From the NCBI GenBank assembly GCA_046050465.1, contig JBJOPS010000016.1:1-52424 (forward strand): a stretch of 52,424 nucleotides of DNA, in the 5' to 3' direction. Below are positions 37,580-45,802 of this stretch, piece by piece (position 1 is the stretch's first letter; each line of letters begins with the position of its first letter). Made by a program: the position numbers and the translations under genes. This DNA is from Egaibacter sp046050465. GTDB taxonomy: Bacteria; Pseudomonadota; Gammaproteobacteria; Burkholderiales; Burkholderiaceae_C. The notes under the pieces were generated by a model that saw only the letters and a list, made by a program, of their open reading frames with translations, made no database searches and had not been told where the DNA came from.

Positions 37580-37640
37580 ATATGCTATTAATTAAATAGC
37601 TATCCTTGCTTATCCCATATGGGCTAATGGCCAATTTGGC
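37580..37640 (+). repeat. Dispersed ~60-bp repeat, copy 2 (msrA / gamma-carbonic-anhydrase spacer)
   Basis: GCTATTAATTAAATAGC (37584-37600), then CTTGCTTATCCCATATGGGCTA, then GGCCAATTTGGC. The arms, the GGGCTA block (37621-37626) and the CCAATTT tail match copy 1 at 1342. It is in a 253-bp spacer that otherwise shows nothing but a weak 5-bp GGCAT/ATGCC hairpin. Confidence 0.7.
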
Positions 37641-37735
37641 ACCAAAATGAATGTAATGAAAGAAACCCACTGAAGGGGCGTCAGTCATGACGCGTCATCC
37701 TTACAATTCTATGCATTCAAAAATATGGAGTTGGT

Positions 37736-38260
37736 ATGGCAATTTATGCGCTGGATGGCGTAGTACCGCAGGTTGCAGACACGGCGTGGGTGGCAGATAG
37801 TGCCCAGGTCATTGGGCAGGTCGAGTTGGCTGATGACGCGAGCATCTGGTTCGGAACCGTGATTCGGGGCGACTCCGACTCGATTCGGATTGGATGCCGG
37901 TCAAATATTCAGGATGCAAGTGTCTTGCATACTGACGCAGGGATACCTTTGACGGTGGGGGATGATGTCACGATCGGGCATCGCGTCATGCTGCACGGGT
38001 GCATCATCGGGGATGGATCCCTGATCGGGATCGGTGCCGTAGTTCTGAACAAGGCAAAAATAGGAAAAAACTGTCTGGTAGGCGCAGGCTCCTTGGTGAC
38101 AGAGGGAAAAGAGTTTGCGGATGGATCCCTGATCATGGGCAGCCCTGCGCGGGTGATCCGTCAACTTACACCTGAGCAGGTGGATGATATTCGACATATT
38201 GCCCGACATTACGCCGACAACGCGGCCCGGTTTCGCGACGGGTTGAAAAAAATACCATAA
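37736..38260 (+). CDS. Gamma-carbonic-anhydrase-like left-handed beta-helix protein (YrdA/CaiE type)
   Basis: 174-aa hexapeptide-repeat protein of the gamma-CA family. Repeated turns (SIWFGTVIRGDSDSIRIG, GDDVTIGHRVMLHGCIIG, GSLIGIGAVVLNKAKIG) give a trimeric beta-helix, and the three metal histidines are present in VLHTD, GHRV and MLHGC. Members lack proven carbonic anhydrase activity in most bacteria, so the function is uncertain. GGAG lies 5 nt before the ATG. The C-terminal helix (QVDDIRHIARHYADNAARF) is typical. hslO follows after 43 bp. Confidence 0.9.
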   Translation: MAIYALDGVVPQVADTAWVADSAQVIGQVELADDASIWFGTVIRGDSDSIRIGCRSNIQDASVLHTDAGIPLTVGDDVTIGHRVMLHGCIIGDGSLIGIGAVVLNKAKIGKNCLVGAGSLVTEGKEFADGSLIMGSPARVIRQLTPEQVDDIRHIARHYADNAARFRDGLKKIP

Positions 38261-38303
38261 GTTACCAGGGCCTTGCAATCGTTGGGCCCGACAGGATCAA
38301 CAA

Positions 38304-39287
38304 GTGTCAGAACTTCACAAATTTCTTTTTGATGGCTTGCCCGTGCGCGGTATGGTCGTGCGCCTGACGGACGCCTGGACTGAAATTTTGCGCCGGCGTG
38401 CATCAAATAGTGCGACGAGCGCCTATCCGCAGCCTGTTCGTGAATTGTTGGGTGAGATGGTCGCCGCAGGTGCATTGATGCAATCAAACATCAAGTTTGA
38501 TGGCACGTTGATTTTGCAAATCCATGGTGATGGCCCGGTCAAACTGGCGGTTGTGGAGGTGCAGCATGACCTTGCCCTGCGGGCGACGGCAACCATCAAT
38601 GGGGATATCCCTGCCAAGTCCGACCTTGCAGCCATGGTGAATGTGAACAACAAGGGGCGATGCGCCATTACGCTGGATCCCCAATCGCGCTTTCCCGGGC
38701 AGCAACCCTACCAAGGCGTCGTGCCGTTGTTTGACGATCGCCGGGAAAAGCTCGGGAAGCTCAGTGAGGTGCTGGAGCACTACATGCTTCAGAGCGAGCA
38801 GCTTGACACCACGCTGGTACTGGCTGCGGATGACCAGGTGGCCGCAGGGCTGTTGATTCAACGTTTACCAATGAACGGTTCTGGCAACCTGGGGGGCATG
38901 ATGCTCGACCGCGAGGCACAGATTAGCGCGAATGAGGGCTACAACCGCATTGCTGTGCTGGCTTCCAGCCTGACAGGGGAGGAACTGCTCACACTGGATG
39001 TGGACACGATTTTGCGGCGTCTTTTTTGGGAAGAGAAGATATCCAGATTTGAGCCAATGCAAGGTGAATCAGCCCCACGATTTGCCTGCAAATGCAGTCG
39101 GGAGCGTGTGGGGAGCATGATTTTCGGGCTTGGCATAGATGAGGCCCAAAGCATCCTTGCGGAGCGAAACGAAATTGAAGTGGCATGCGAATTCTGTGGC
39201 GTTCAGTACCGGTTTGATCCGGTTGATACCGCACAGATCTTTACTGATCCTGGCAGGCGTCTACCCGGCACCACTCCGCTCCAGTAG
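38304..39287 (+). CDS. hslO: Redox-regulated chaperone Hsp33
   Basis: 327-aa holdase activated by oxidative unfolding. The zinc-binding redox switch at the C-terminus, CKCSR then CEFCG (C-x-C ... C-x2-C), is intact; the N-terminal core shows RGMVVRLTDAW, and GNLGGMMLDRE-like and VTMLLQ-type segments. The start is the GTG at 38304 (V/MSELHKFLFDG), with a weak ribosome site. Its last 27 bp overlap the convergent AAA ATPase gene at 39261-39287. It follows msrA and the gamma-CA-like gene, all on the same strand. Confidence 0.93.
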   Translation: MSELHKFLFDGLPVRGMVVRLTDAWTEILRRRASNSATSAYPQPVRELLGEMVAAGALMQSNIKFDGTLILQIHGDGPVKLAVVEVQHDLALRATATINGDIPAKSDLAAMVNVNNKGRCAITLDPQSRFPGQQPYQGVVPLFDDRREKLGKLSEVLEHYMLQSEQLDTTLVLAADDQVAAGLLIQRLPMNGSGNLGGMMLDREAQISANEGYNRIAVLASSLTGEELLTLDVDTILRRLFWEEKISRFEPMQGESAPRFACKCSRERVGSMIFGLGIDEAQSILAERNEIEVACEFCGVQYRFDPVDTAQIFTDPGRRLPGTTPLQ

Positions 39288-39935
39288 TTCCCGTGCCACC
39301 AGACTGCGGAAAAGGTGTTTCTCGCATACGGCGTCACTGCATCTGTCACATTGGTGTTGACTCATCACGGAATAAAGTCGGACTGGATTTGGATCCGGCG
39401 GCGCAATCGGTGCCTTGTGCTTGCCAGGGAACACTGCTGCCAGTGCGTGTTGGCAGCGATCAGGCCCCAGCCCATAGACCATGGAGTAAGGAATCGCTGC
39501 CAACGCCAGTGTTGAACGCAGAAGTGCGTCAACCGGCCTTTGGGACTGTGGTCCATCTCGCTGGTGGGCGTCAGCAACCCAGGGTAAATCGAGACCCATA
39601 ACCAGTGTCAAGTCATAGATTTCATGGTGCTGTAGGGCAAACGCGTAGATTGTGCGATCTTCAAAAAGCCAGTCACTGTAGATGGCTGTCATCAAGGGAG
39701 CCGTATCAGTGATCACTACGTCGCAGGCGGTCATCGTGATCACTCTGCGGGCCTGCTCCGTTGCAATGGATGACTGTTCTGCTCGCGAGGGTGTGCGGCC
39801 CTCCCGGTGGCACCATTCCCTCAATACTTCAGGGACTACGCCAACTGTTTGACCCATAGCCTCCAGGTGTCTGGCCATATCGGCGCCCAACCGGGTTTTT
39901 CCTGTGCCTTCAGCGCCCAGCAAGGCGATTTTCAT
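39261..39935 (-). CDS. NadR-like AAA ATPase/kinase with C-terminal CxxC-x4-CxxH motif
   Basis: 224-aa P-loop protein of the AAA_28/NadR kinase group. Walker A is GAEGTGKT (residues 8-15), and the Walker-B-like VVITDTAPL and a lid region ALQHHEIYDL follow, as in ribosylnicotinamide kinases and ATP-binding relatives. After the domain a tail carries C196-x2-C199-x4-C204-x2-H207, a zinc-knuckle-like motif not present in NadR as I know it. The substrate is unknown. Its start overlaps the ftsB stop by 4 bp (39932-39935) and its end overlaps hslO. Confidence 0.75.
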   Translation of the reverse strand: MKIALLGAEGTGKTRLGADMARHLEAMGQTVGVVPEVLREWCHREGRTPSRAEQSSIATEQARRVITMTACDVVITDTAPLMTAIYSDWLFEDRTIYAFALQHHEIYDLTLVMGLDLPWVADAHQRDGPQSQRPVDALLRSTLALAAIPYSMVYGLGPDRCQHALAAVFPGKHKAPIAPPDPNPVRLYSVMSQHQCDRCSDAVCEKHLFRSLVARELLERSGAG

Positions 39936-40207
39936 TTCGCTATCTGAACGTAAATCTCGTTGGCTTTAACCATGCCCAACTCCAGTCGAGCCTTTTCCTC
40001 AATCATCTCCAGCCCTTCCTTGAGATCTCGGACCTCTGATGTCAGGCGTTCGTTGGCCAGACGGGCAGCCAGATTGGCCTGCTTTTTCGTGTTCAACTCA
40101 TCGGTCATGTGCGCTACACCCGGCACGCTGCCCCTTCCTAGCCATAGTTGGGCATGCAGAACAACCAACAGGGCGACCAGTGCCGCAGAAACTAGTTTAT
40201 TGGTCAT
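39932..40207 (-). CDS. ftsB: Cell division protein FtsB
   Basis: 91-aa single-pass inner-membrane protein of the FtsQLB divisome complex. It has an N-terminal transmembrane segment (LVSAALVALLVVLHAQLWL) and a leucine-zipper coiled coil (ARLANERLTSEVRDLKEGLEMIEEKARLELGM), ending EIYVQIAK. Its place downstream of eno is the conserved order (eno-ftsB) of proteobacteria. The start at 40207 is 35 bp after eno. Confidence 0.92.
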   Translation of the reverse strand: MTNKLVSAALVALLVVLHAQLWLGRGSVPGVAHMTDELNTKKQANLAARLANERLTSEVRDLKEGLEMIEEKARLELGMVKANEIYVQIAK

Positions 40208-40242
40208 AGCTCAGCAAGGGCGCTATTTCTGGGGAGAACCGC

Positions 40243-41526
40243 TTATCTGAGGTTATAAAAGGCAGAGCGGCCGGGATAGGAGGCGATGTCACCCAAATCT
40301 TCCTCAATACGCAGCAACTGGTTGTACTTTGCCATACGGTCGGAGCGGCTCAGCGAACCGGTCTTGATTTGACCGGCGTTGGTGCCTACGGCAATGTCTG
40401 CAATCGTGGAATCTTCGGTTTCACCCGATCGGTGGCTGATGACGGCGGTGTAACCTGCACGCTTGGCCATTTCAATAGCTTCAAACGTCTCGGTCAGCGT
40501 GCCAATCTGGTTGATCTTGATCAGGATGGAGTTGGCAATGCCCCGGTCAATGCCTTCCTTGAGAATCTTCGTGTTGGTGACAAACAAGTCGTCGCCCACA
40601 ATTTGAACTTTCTTGCCCAGGCGGTCGGTCAACGTTTTCCAGCCGTCCCAGTCGCCTTCTGCCATGCCGTCTTCAATGCTGATGATGGGATATTTGTCAA
40701 CCCACGTTGCCAGAATGTTGGTCCATTCATCGGAAGTGAGTGACAGGCCTTCACCGGCGAGGACATATTTGCCGTCCTTGTAGAACTCGGAGGCCGCGCA
40801 GTCCAGGCCCAATGCAATCTGCTCACCCGCGACGAACCCTGCCTTGTCAATGGCCTCCAGAATCATCTGGATGGCCGCTTCATGGCTGGGCACATTGGGC
40901 GCAAAGCCGCCCTCATCGCCCACCGCAATGCTCATGCCCTTGTCATGCAGGATTTTCTTCAAGGCATGGAACACCTCGGCACCATAGCGCAGGGCTTCGC
41001 GAAAGCTGGGTGCTCCCACGGGGATGATCATCAGCTCCTGCAGATCCAGATTGTTGTTGGCATGGGCACCGCCATTGACCACGTTCATCATGGGCACGGG
41101 CATTTGCATGCGCCCCATGCCGCCAAAATACCGGTACAAGGGCAGGCCGGACTCTTCGGCAGCGGCGCGGGCTACGGCCATGGAGACAGCCAGCATGGCA
41201 TTGGCACCCAGACGGGATTTATTCTCGGTACCATCCAGGTCAATCAGTGTCTTGTCCAGAAAAGCCTGCTCAGAGGCATCCAGCCCCAGCACGGCTTCTG
41301 AAATTTCAGTGTTGATGTGCTCAACGGCCTTCAAGACGCCCTTGCCCAGGTAGCGGCTCTTGTCACCATCACGCAGCTCAATCGCCTCACGTGAACCTGT
41401 GGAGGCACCTGAAGGCACAGCGGCACGCCCCATGGTGCCGCTTTCGAGCAGCACGTCGCACTCCACCGTGGGGTTGCCGCGTGAATCCAGAATTTCGCGA
41501 CCGACGATATCAACAATTGCGCTCAT
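40243..41526 (-). CDS. eno: Enolase (phosphopyruvate hydratase)
   Basis: 427-aa glycolytic enzyme that dehydrates 2-phosphoglycerate to phosphoenolpyruvate. The full length and conserved blocks are seen: GREILDSRGNPTVE at the start, GGAHANNN, SIEDGMAEGDWDGW, VGDDLFVTN, and SHRSGETEDSTIADIAVG (with the catalytic Lys in IKINQIGT nearby). Metal ligands are the Asp/Glu of DGGFAPN, SIEDG and VGDD. It is in the pyrG-kdsA-DUF1330-eno-ftsB order that is common in beta/gamma-proteobacteria. Confidence 0.97.
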   Translation of the reverse strand: MSAIVDIVGREILDSRGNPTVECDVLLESGTMGRAAVPSGASTGSREAIELRDGDKSRYLGKGVLKAVEHINTEISEAVLGLDASEQAFLDKTLIDLDGTENKSRLGANAMLAVSMAVARAAAEESGLPLYRYFGGMGRMQMPVPMMNVVNGGAHANNNLDLQELMIIPVGAPSFREALRYGAEVFHALKKILHDKGMSIAVGDEGGFAPNVPSHEAAIQMILEAIDKAGFVAGEQIALGLDCAASEFYKDGKYVLAGEGLSLTSDEWTNILATWVDKYPIISIEDGMAEGDWDGWKTLTDRLGKKVQIVGDDLFVTNTKILKEGIDRGIANSILIKINQIGTLTETFEAIEMAKRAGYTAVISHRSGETEDSTIADIAVGTNAGQIKTGSLSRSDRMAKYNQLLRIEEDLGDIASYPGRSAFYNLR

Positions 41527-41552
41527 TATTTTCCTTAGAGTAGAAAGATATG

Positions 41553-41858
41553 TCAGACCGGAGCAGATACGCCCTCGACCAGAACCATGTTAAAAAACTC
41601 GGTTGCACCGAGGCGCTTGGCCCGTGCAGCACGGTACATTTCATCATCGTAAAAGGCCTTGGCGACTTCGAAACTCGGAAATCGCAGCATGGCAATGCGA
41701 CTGGGTTGCCACTGGCCTTCCAGCGTTTCAAAGCGGCCTCCACGCACCAGGTACTCACCGCCTGCAGCGGCTACAGCTGCAGGCGCCGAGGCCATGTACA
41801 GTTTGTACTGCTCCGCGTCGGAAACCAGCATGTCAACAATGATGTAGGCGGCGGGCAT
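41553..41858 (-). CDS. DUF1330 family protein
   Basis: 101-aa ferredoxin-like-fold dimer of DUF1330: AAYIIVDMLVSDAEQYKLYM, GGEYLVRGGRFETLEG, and the conserved RIAMLRFPSFEVAKAFYDD then YRAARAKRLGATEFFNMVLVEG match the family throughout. Function is unknown; it is a frequent neighbour of eno and kdsA in Burkholderiales. It is separated by 17 bp from kdsA and by 26 bp from eno, so it is in the same transcript. Confidence 0.9.
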   Translation of the reverse strand: MPAAYIIVDMLVSDAEQYKLYMASAPAAVAAAGGEYLVRGGRFETLEGQWQPSRIAMLRFPSFEVAKAFYDDEMYRAARAKRLGATEFFNMVLVEGVSAPV

Positions 41859-41875
41859 GGTGTTCTCCAGCAGGC

Positions 41876-42730
41876 TTAGTTGAAATCATCCTCAAGGAAT
41901 CGGTTTTTCTTTGTGACGCGGTCCAACTCTGTCAGTGTTTCAAGCAACGCACGCATGTGCTTGAGTGGCACGGCATTGGGCCCGTCGCTGAGGGCCTTGG
42001 AAGGATCAGGGTGCGTTTCCATGAAGAGCCCGGCCACACCCACGGCTACGGCAGCACGCGCCAGCACTGGCACCATTTCACGCTGGCCACCACTGCTGGT
42101 GCCCTGGCCGCCAGGCAGTTGCACGGAGTGCGTGGCATCAAACACCACGGGCGCCCGCGTTTCGCGCATGATGGCCAGGCTGCGCATGTCGCTGACCAGG
42201 TTGTTGTAGCCAAAACTCGCTCCACGCTCACAGGCCATGAAGTTGTCTTCAAGCAGGCCCTTTTCACGGGCGGCCGCCCGGGCTTTATCAATGACGTTTT
42301 TCATGTCACCGGGCGCGAGGAACTGCCCCTTCTTGATATTGACGGGTTTACCGGACTGTGCAACCGCGCGAATGAAATCGGTCTGCCTGCACAGAAACGC
42401 GGGCGTTTGCAAAACATCCACCACCCCGGCGACCTGCGCAATTTGTTCTTCCGAGTGAATGTCCGTCAGAACAGGAAGATTCAGTTCGCGTTTGACCTTG
42501 GCCAGAATCTCCATGCCTTTTTCGATGCCGGGGCCACGAAACGTTTCGCCGGAGGAACGATTGGCCTTGTCAAAACTGCTTTTGAAAATGAAGGGAATAC
42601 CCAGACTGGTCGTGATTTCCTTTAGTGTGCCGGCCGTATCCATCTGAAGTTGCTCTGATTCAATGACGCAGGGGCCAGCGATCAGAAAAAAACGATGCTC
42701 AAGCCCGATGTCAAATCCGCAGAGTTTCAT
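41876..42730 (-). CDS. kdsA: 3-deoxy-D-manno-octulosonate-8-phosphate synthase (metal-dependent class)
   Basis: 284-aa enzyme condensing arabinose-5-phosphate with phosphoenolpyruvate to KDO-8-phosphate, first step toward the KDO used by WaaA. Motifs are AGPCVIES (C21), KSSFDKANRSS, GLPVLTDIHS-like LPVLTDIHSEEQI, DATHSVQLPGG and FMETHPDP. Cysteine at 21, with the His, Glu and Asp of the last blocks, places it in the metal-dependent class, unlike E. coli KdsA. The ATG at 42730 shares one base with the pyrG stop (ATGA), so translation is coupled. An upstream open frame to 42817 is only pyrG shadow. Confidence 0.95.
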   Translation of the reverse strand: MKLCGFDIGLEHRFFLIAGPCVIESEQLQMDTAGTLKEITTSLGIPFIFKSSFDKANRSSGETFRGPGIEKGMEILAKVKRELNLPVLTDIHSEEQIAQVAGVVDVLQTPAFLCRQTDFIRAVAQSGKPVNIKKGQFLAPGDMKNVIDKARAAAREKGLLEDNFMACERGASFGYNNLVSDMRSLAIMRETRAPVVFDATHSVQLPGGQGTSSGGQREMVPVLARAAVAVGVAGLFMETHPDPSKALSDGPNAVPLKHMRALLETLTELDRVTKKNRFLEDDFN

Positions 42731-44397
42731 CACGCAACCGCTTTCAGGTTTCTCCCCTCGGCCTGGTGATCCAGTGAGGCTTTGATGAACGCATTGAACA
42801 GCGGATGACCGTCCCATGGCGTGGACTTGAACTCAGGGTGAAATTGCACGCCGACAAACCAGGGGTGCACAGTTTGTGGCAACTCCACAATTTCGGTTAA
42901 CTGTTCGCGCTGGGTCAGGGCGGAAATAACCAGCCCCGATTTGCGCAGAATATCCAGGTAGTTGACGTTGGCCTCATAGCGATGTCGGTGACGCTCTGTT
43001 ACCACGTCCCCATAGATTTTGTGTGCCAACGTGCCTTTGGTGACGTCCGAACTCTGGGCTCCTAGTCGCATCGTGCCGCCGAGGTCGGAGTTTTCGTTGC
43101 GGGTCTTGATCGTGCCATCCGAATCTTTCCACTCGGTGATGAGGGCAATGACCGGGTTGGGGCTCTTGGGGTCAAATTCGGTGCTGTTGGCGTTGGCCAG
43201 GCTGGCGACATGACGGGCAAACTCGATGGTGGCGACCTGCATGCCCAGACAAATTCCCAGATACGGCACCTTGTTTTCACGTGCAAAACGGGCGGTGCAA
43301 ATCTTGCCTTCGATACCGCGCTTGCCAAAGCCGCCCGGCACCAGAATTGCATCAAATTTGGCCAGCTGGGGCACGCTCTCGGGTGTGATGGTTTCCGAAT
43401 CCACGTATTCAATCTTCACGCGGACATGGTTTTTCATACCGGCGTGGCGCAAGGCTTCGTTGAGCGACTTGTAGCTGTCGCTCAGGTCCACGTATTTGCC
43501 GACCATGGCAATGGTGACTTCACCTGCCGGGTGCTCGGTCTCATAGACCAGATCGTCCCAGCGTTTCAGGTTGGCTGGTGGTGTGTTCAGGCGCAACCTG
43601 TCGCAGATCAGGCCGTCCAGCCCCTGCTCGTGCAACATGCGGGGCACTTTATAGATGGTGTCCACGTCCCACATGGAAATCACGCCCCACTCGGGGACGT
43701 TGGAAAACAGAGAGATTTTTTGCCGCTCTTCGCTGGGAATCGGTCGATCAGCGCGGCACAACAGCGCATCGGCCTGAATGCCGATCTCGCGCAATTGCTT
43801 GGCCGTGTGCTGGGTCGGTTTGGTTTTTAACTCGCCAGCAGCGGCAATCCACGGCACATAGCTCAGGTGGACAAACGCGCTGTTGTTTGGGCCTAACTGC
43901 AGGCTCATCTGACGCACGGCTTCCAGGAACGGCAGTGATTCGATGTCGCCCACGGTGCCGCCAATTTCGACAATGGCCACATCCACGGCATCGGGTTCGC
44001 CAAAACGTGCGCCACGTTTGACGAACTCCTGAATCTCGTTGGTGACGTGCGGGATGACCTGAACGGTTTTGCCCAAATAATCACCGCGGCGCTCCTTGTC
44101 GAGTACGCTCTTGTAGATCTGGCCGGTGGTGAAGTTGTTGGCCTTGCGCATGCGGGTTTCCACAAAGCGCTCATAGTGGCCCAAATCGAGGTCGGTTTCG
44201 GCGCCGTCGTCAGTGACGAATACTTCACCGTGCTGCAGCGGCGACATGGTGCCCGGATCGACGTTGAGGTATGGATCCAGCTTGATTAAAGTGACTTTAA
44301 GGCCTCGCGATTCCAAAATCGCAGCTAAGGAGGCTGAGGCGATTCCCTTGCCAAGGGAGGACACGACACCGCCGGTGACGAAGACAAATCTGGTCAT
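42730..44397 (-). CDS. pyrG: CTP synthase
   Basis: 555-aa enzyme converting UTP to CTP with ammonia from glutamine. The synthase domain starts TRFVFVTGGVVSSLGKGI with P-loop-like SLGKG and DPGTMSPLQHGEVFV. The glutaminase domain has YLGICLGMQV with the nucleophile Cys and the closing FVGVQFHPEFKS (His/Glu). The start at 44397 gives MTRFVFVTGG; an ATG at 44421 would add MSKKAHSD. Neither has a ribosome site. It is first in the six-gene run and lies divergent from coaBC across 140 bp with tandem repeats. Confidence 0.96.
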   Translation of the reverse strand: MTRFVFVTGGVVSSLGKGIASASLAAILESRGLKVTLIKLDPYLNVDPGTMSPLQHGEVFVTDDGAETDLDLGHYERFVETRMRKANNFTTGQIYKSVLDKERRGDYLGKTVQVIPHVTNEIQEFVKRGARFGEPDAVDVAIVEIGGTVGDIESLPFLEAVRQMSLQLGPNNSAFVHLSYVPWIAAAGELKTKPTQHTAKQLREIGIQADALLCRADRPIPSEERQKISLFSNVPEWGVISMWDVDTIYKVPRMLHEQGLDGLICDRLRLNTPPANLKRWDDLVYETEHPAGEVTIAMVGKYVDLSDSYKSLNEALRHAGMKNHVRVKIEYVDSETITPESVPQLAKFDAILVPGGFGKRGIEGKICTARFARENKVPYLGICLGMQVATIEFARHVASLANANSTEFDPKSPNPVIALITEWKDSDGTIKTRNENSDLGGTMRLGAQSSDVTKGTLAHKIYGDVVTERHRHRYEANVNYLDILRKSGLVISALTQREQLTEIVELPQTVHPWFVGVQFHPEFKSTPWDGHPLFNAFIKASLDHQAEGRNLKAVA

Positions 44398-44439
44398 GTC
44401 AGAGTGAGCTTTTTTGCTCATTGGGTGGAAATGCAGATT

Positions 44440-44478
44440 ATACGAGCCACCCATACGAGTCACCCATACGAGTCCCCA
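44440..44478. repeat. Three tandem 13-bp repeats between pyrG and coaBC
   Basis: ATACGAGCCACCC (44440-44452), ATACGAGTCACCC (44453-44465) and ATACGAGTCCCCA (44466-44478) are head to tail, with one or two differences. They lie 43 bp upstream of the pyrG start and about 60 bp upstream of coaBC. Slippage-prone or regulatory; nothing similar was seen elsewhere in the window. Confidence 0.85.
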
Positions 44479-44537
44479 TTTGTGAGCAACGAAAAGCGTG
44501 AAGGTAACGCGATGTCGGTTCTGCTACATTGCGGCCC

Positions 44538-45788
44538 ATGAATGATCTCGCTGGAAAACACATTGTTTTGGGGCTAACCGGCGGCATTGCCTGTTACAAA
44601 GCGGCCGAGCTTTGCCGGGCGCTGATCAAGGAGGGCGCAACGGTTCAGGTTGTCATGACCGAAGCTGCCGAGCAGTTCATCACGCCGGTGACGATGCAGG
44701 CGCTGAGCAACCGCCCGGTCTATGGCTCGCGCGATGCTTCCGGTTTCGATGTGCGAGAGCCCAACGGCATGCCGCACATCAACCTGAGCCGTGAAGCCGA
44801 CGCCATCCTGATCGCGCCGTGTAGCGCCGATTTCATGGCCAAACTGCTGCACGGGCGATCCGATGACTTGCTGAGCCTCATGTGTCTGGCCCGGCCTGTC
44901 GACAAAGTACCCTTGTTGATTGCCCCGGCGATGAACCGCGAGATGTGGGCGCACCCGGCCACCCAGCGCAACCTCACGCAATTGCAGGCCGATGGCGCCA
45001 CACTGCTGGGGGTGGGCAGTGGTTTTCAGGCTTGTGGCGAAAGCGGTGATGGCCGCATGCTGGAGCCGTTGGAACTGCTGGAAGATGTGATCGCTTTCTT
45101 CCAGCCTAAAGTGCTGGCGGGTCACCATGTGCTGGTGACTGCCGGGCCCACCTACGAGGCGATTGACCCGGTGCGCGGCATCACCAATTTGAGCAGCGGC
45201 AAGATGGGTTTTGCGATAGCCCGCGCCGCGCACGAGGCTGGTGCGCGGGTCACGCTGGTGGCCGGGCCGGTGAGTCTGGCCACCCCCCGTGGTGTGACGC
45301 GGATCAATGTGAAATCAGCTCAAAATATGCTGGAAGCCGCCGTGGAATATGCGCAGGCTGCTTCTGTATTCATAGCAACTTCCGCTGTGGCAGACTGGCG
45401 GCCAGCCAGCGCTGCCGATCAGAAGATCAAGAAAGACGGCTCCGGCAAGACGCTCCAGCTGAGTTTTGTCGAGAACCCGGATATTCTGGCCACGCTGGCC
45501 CAGTCCGAGCGCGGCAAGCGGGGCTTGACCGGTCAGGCAGAGGGCCTGTTTTGTATCGGTTTCGCCGCTGAAAGTGAAAACCTGCTTGCCAACGCCCAGG
45601 CCAAACGGCTGCGCAAAGGTGTGCCGATGCTGGTGGGCAACATCGGTCCGGCCACATTCGGGCAGGACGAAAACGCCTTGCTGGTGCTCAGCGAGCAGGG
45701 TGCGCAGGAGTTTGAACGTGCTCCCAAGCTGGAGCTTGCTAGAAAATTGATAGCTGCTTGCGCATATTCCACGAGGGCTAAGGCCTGA
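44538..45788 (+). CDS. coaBC: Bifunctional phosphopantothenoylcysteine decarboxylase / phosphopantothenate-cysteine ligase
   Basis: 416-aa bifunctional enzyme of coenzyme A synthesis. The flavin-dependent CoaC half has GLTGGIACYKA, the active-site His in GMPHINLS (H80) and APAMNREMW; the CoaB half has VTAGPTYEAIDPVRGITN, SAVADWRP, KIKK, and GFAAESENL. The start is ATG 44538 (MNDLAGKH). Two copies of the dispersed repeat are associated with it: copy 3 supplies the last 15 or so codons (ARKLIAACAYSTRAKA) and the stop, and a reverse look-alike lies at 45320-45383 inside the ligase domain. dut follows after 14 bp. Confidence 0.94.
   Translation: MNDLAGKHIVLGLTGGIACYKAAELCRALIKEGATVQVVMTEAAEQFITPVTMQALSNRPVYGSRDASGFDVREPNGMPHINLSREADAILIAPCSADFMAKLLHGRSDDLLSLMCLARPVDKVPLLIAPAMNREMWAHPATQRNLTQLQADGATLLGVGSGFQACGESGDGRMLEPLELLEDVIAFFQPKVLAGHHVLVTAGPTYEAIDPVRGITNLSSGKMGFAIARAAHEAGARVTLVAGPVSLATPRGVTRINVKSAQNMLEAAVEYAQAASVFIATSAVADWRPASAADQKIKKDGSGKTLQLSFVENPDILATLAQSERGKRGLTGQAEGLFCIGFAAESENLLANAQAKRLRKGVPMLVGNIGPATFGQDENALLVLSEQGAQEFERAPKLELARKLIAACAYSTRAKA
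45320..45383 (-). repeat. Reverse-oriented look-alike of the dispersed repeat inside coaBC
   Basis: On the minus strand this segment carries TGCGCATATTCCACG (45341-45355), identical over 15 bp to copy 3 (45759-45773), with GGCGGCT and CATATTTTGAGC in the expected places, and TTGCTAT at the arm. The encoded peptide MLEAAVEYAQAASVFIATS aligns to other CoaBC proteins without a gap, so it is not a plain insertion. It could be an old copy adapted to coding, gene conversion, or partly chance. Confidence 0.5.
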
Positions 45789-45793
45789 TTTGA
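45735..45793 (+). repeat. Dispersed ~60-bp repeat, copy 3 (spans the coaBC stop)
   Basis: GCTAGAAAATTGATAGC (45738-45754), then TGCGCATATTCCACGAGGGC, then TAAGG and GATTTGATACC. It overlaps the coaBC 3' end, coding its last residues and the TGA, and stops 10 bp before dut. It shares CCACGAGGGCTA exactly with copy 4 at 51743. Confidence 0.75.
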
Positions 45794-45802
45794 TACCTTA
45801 AA

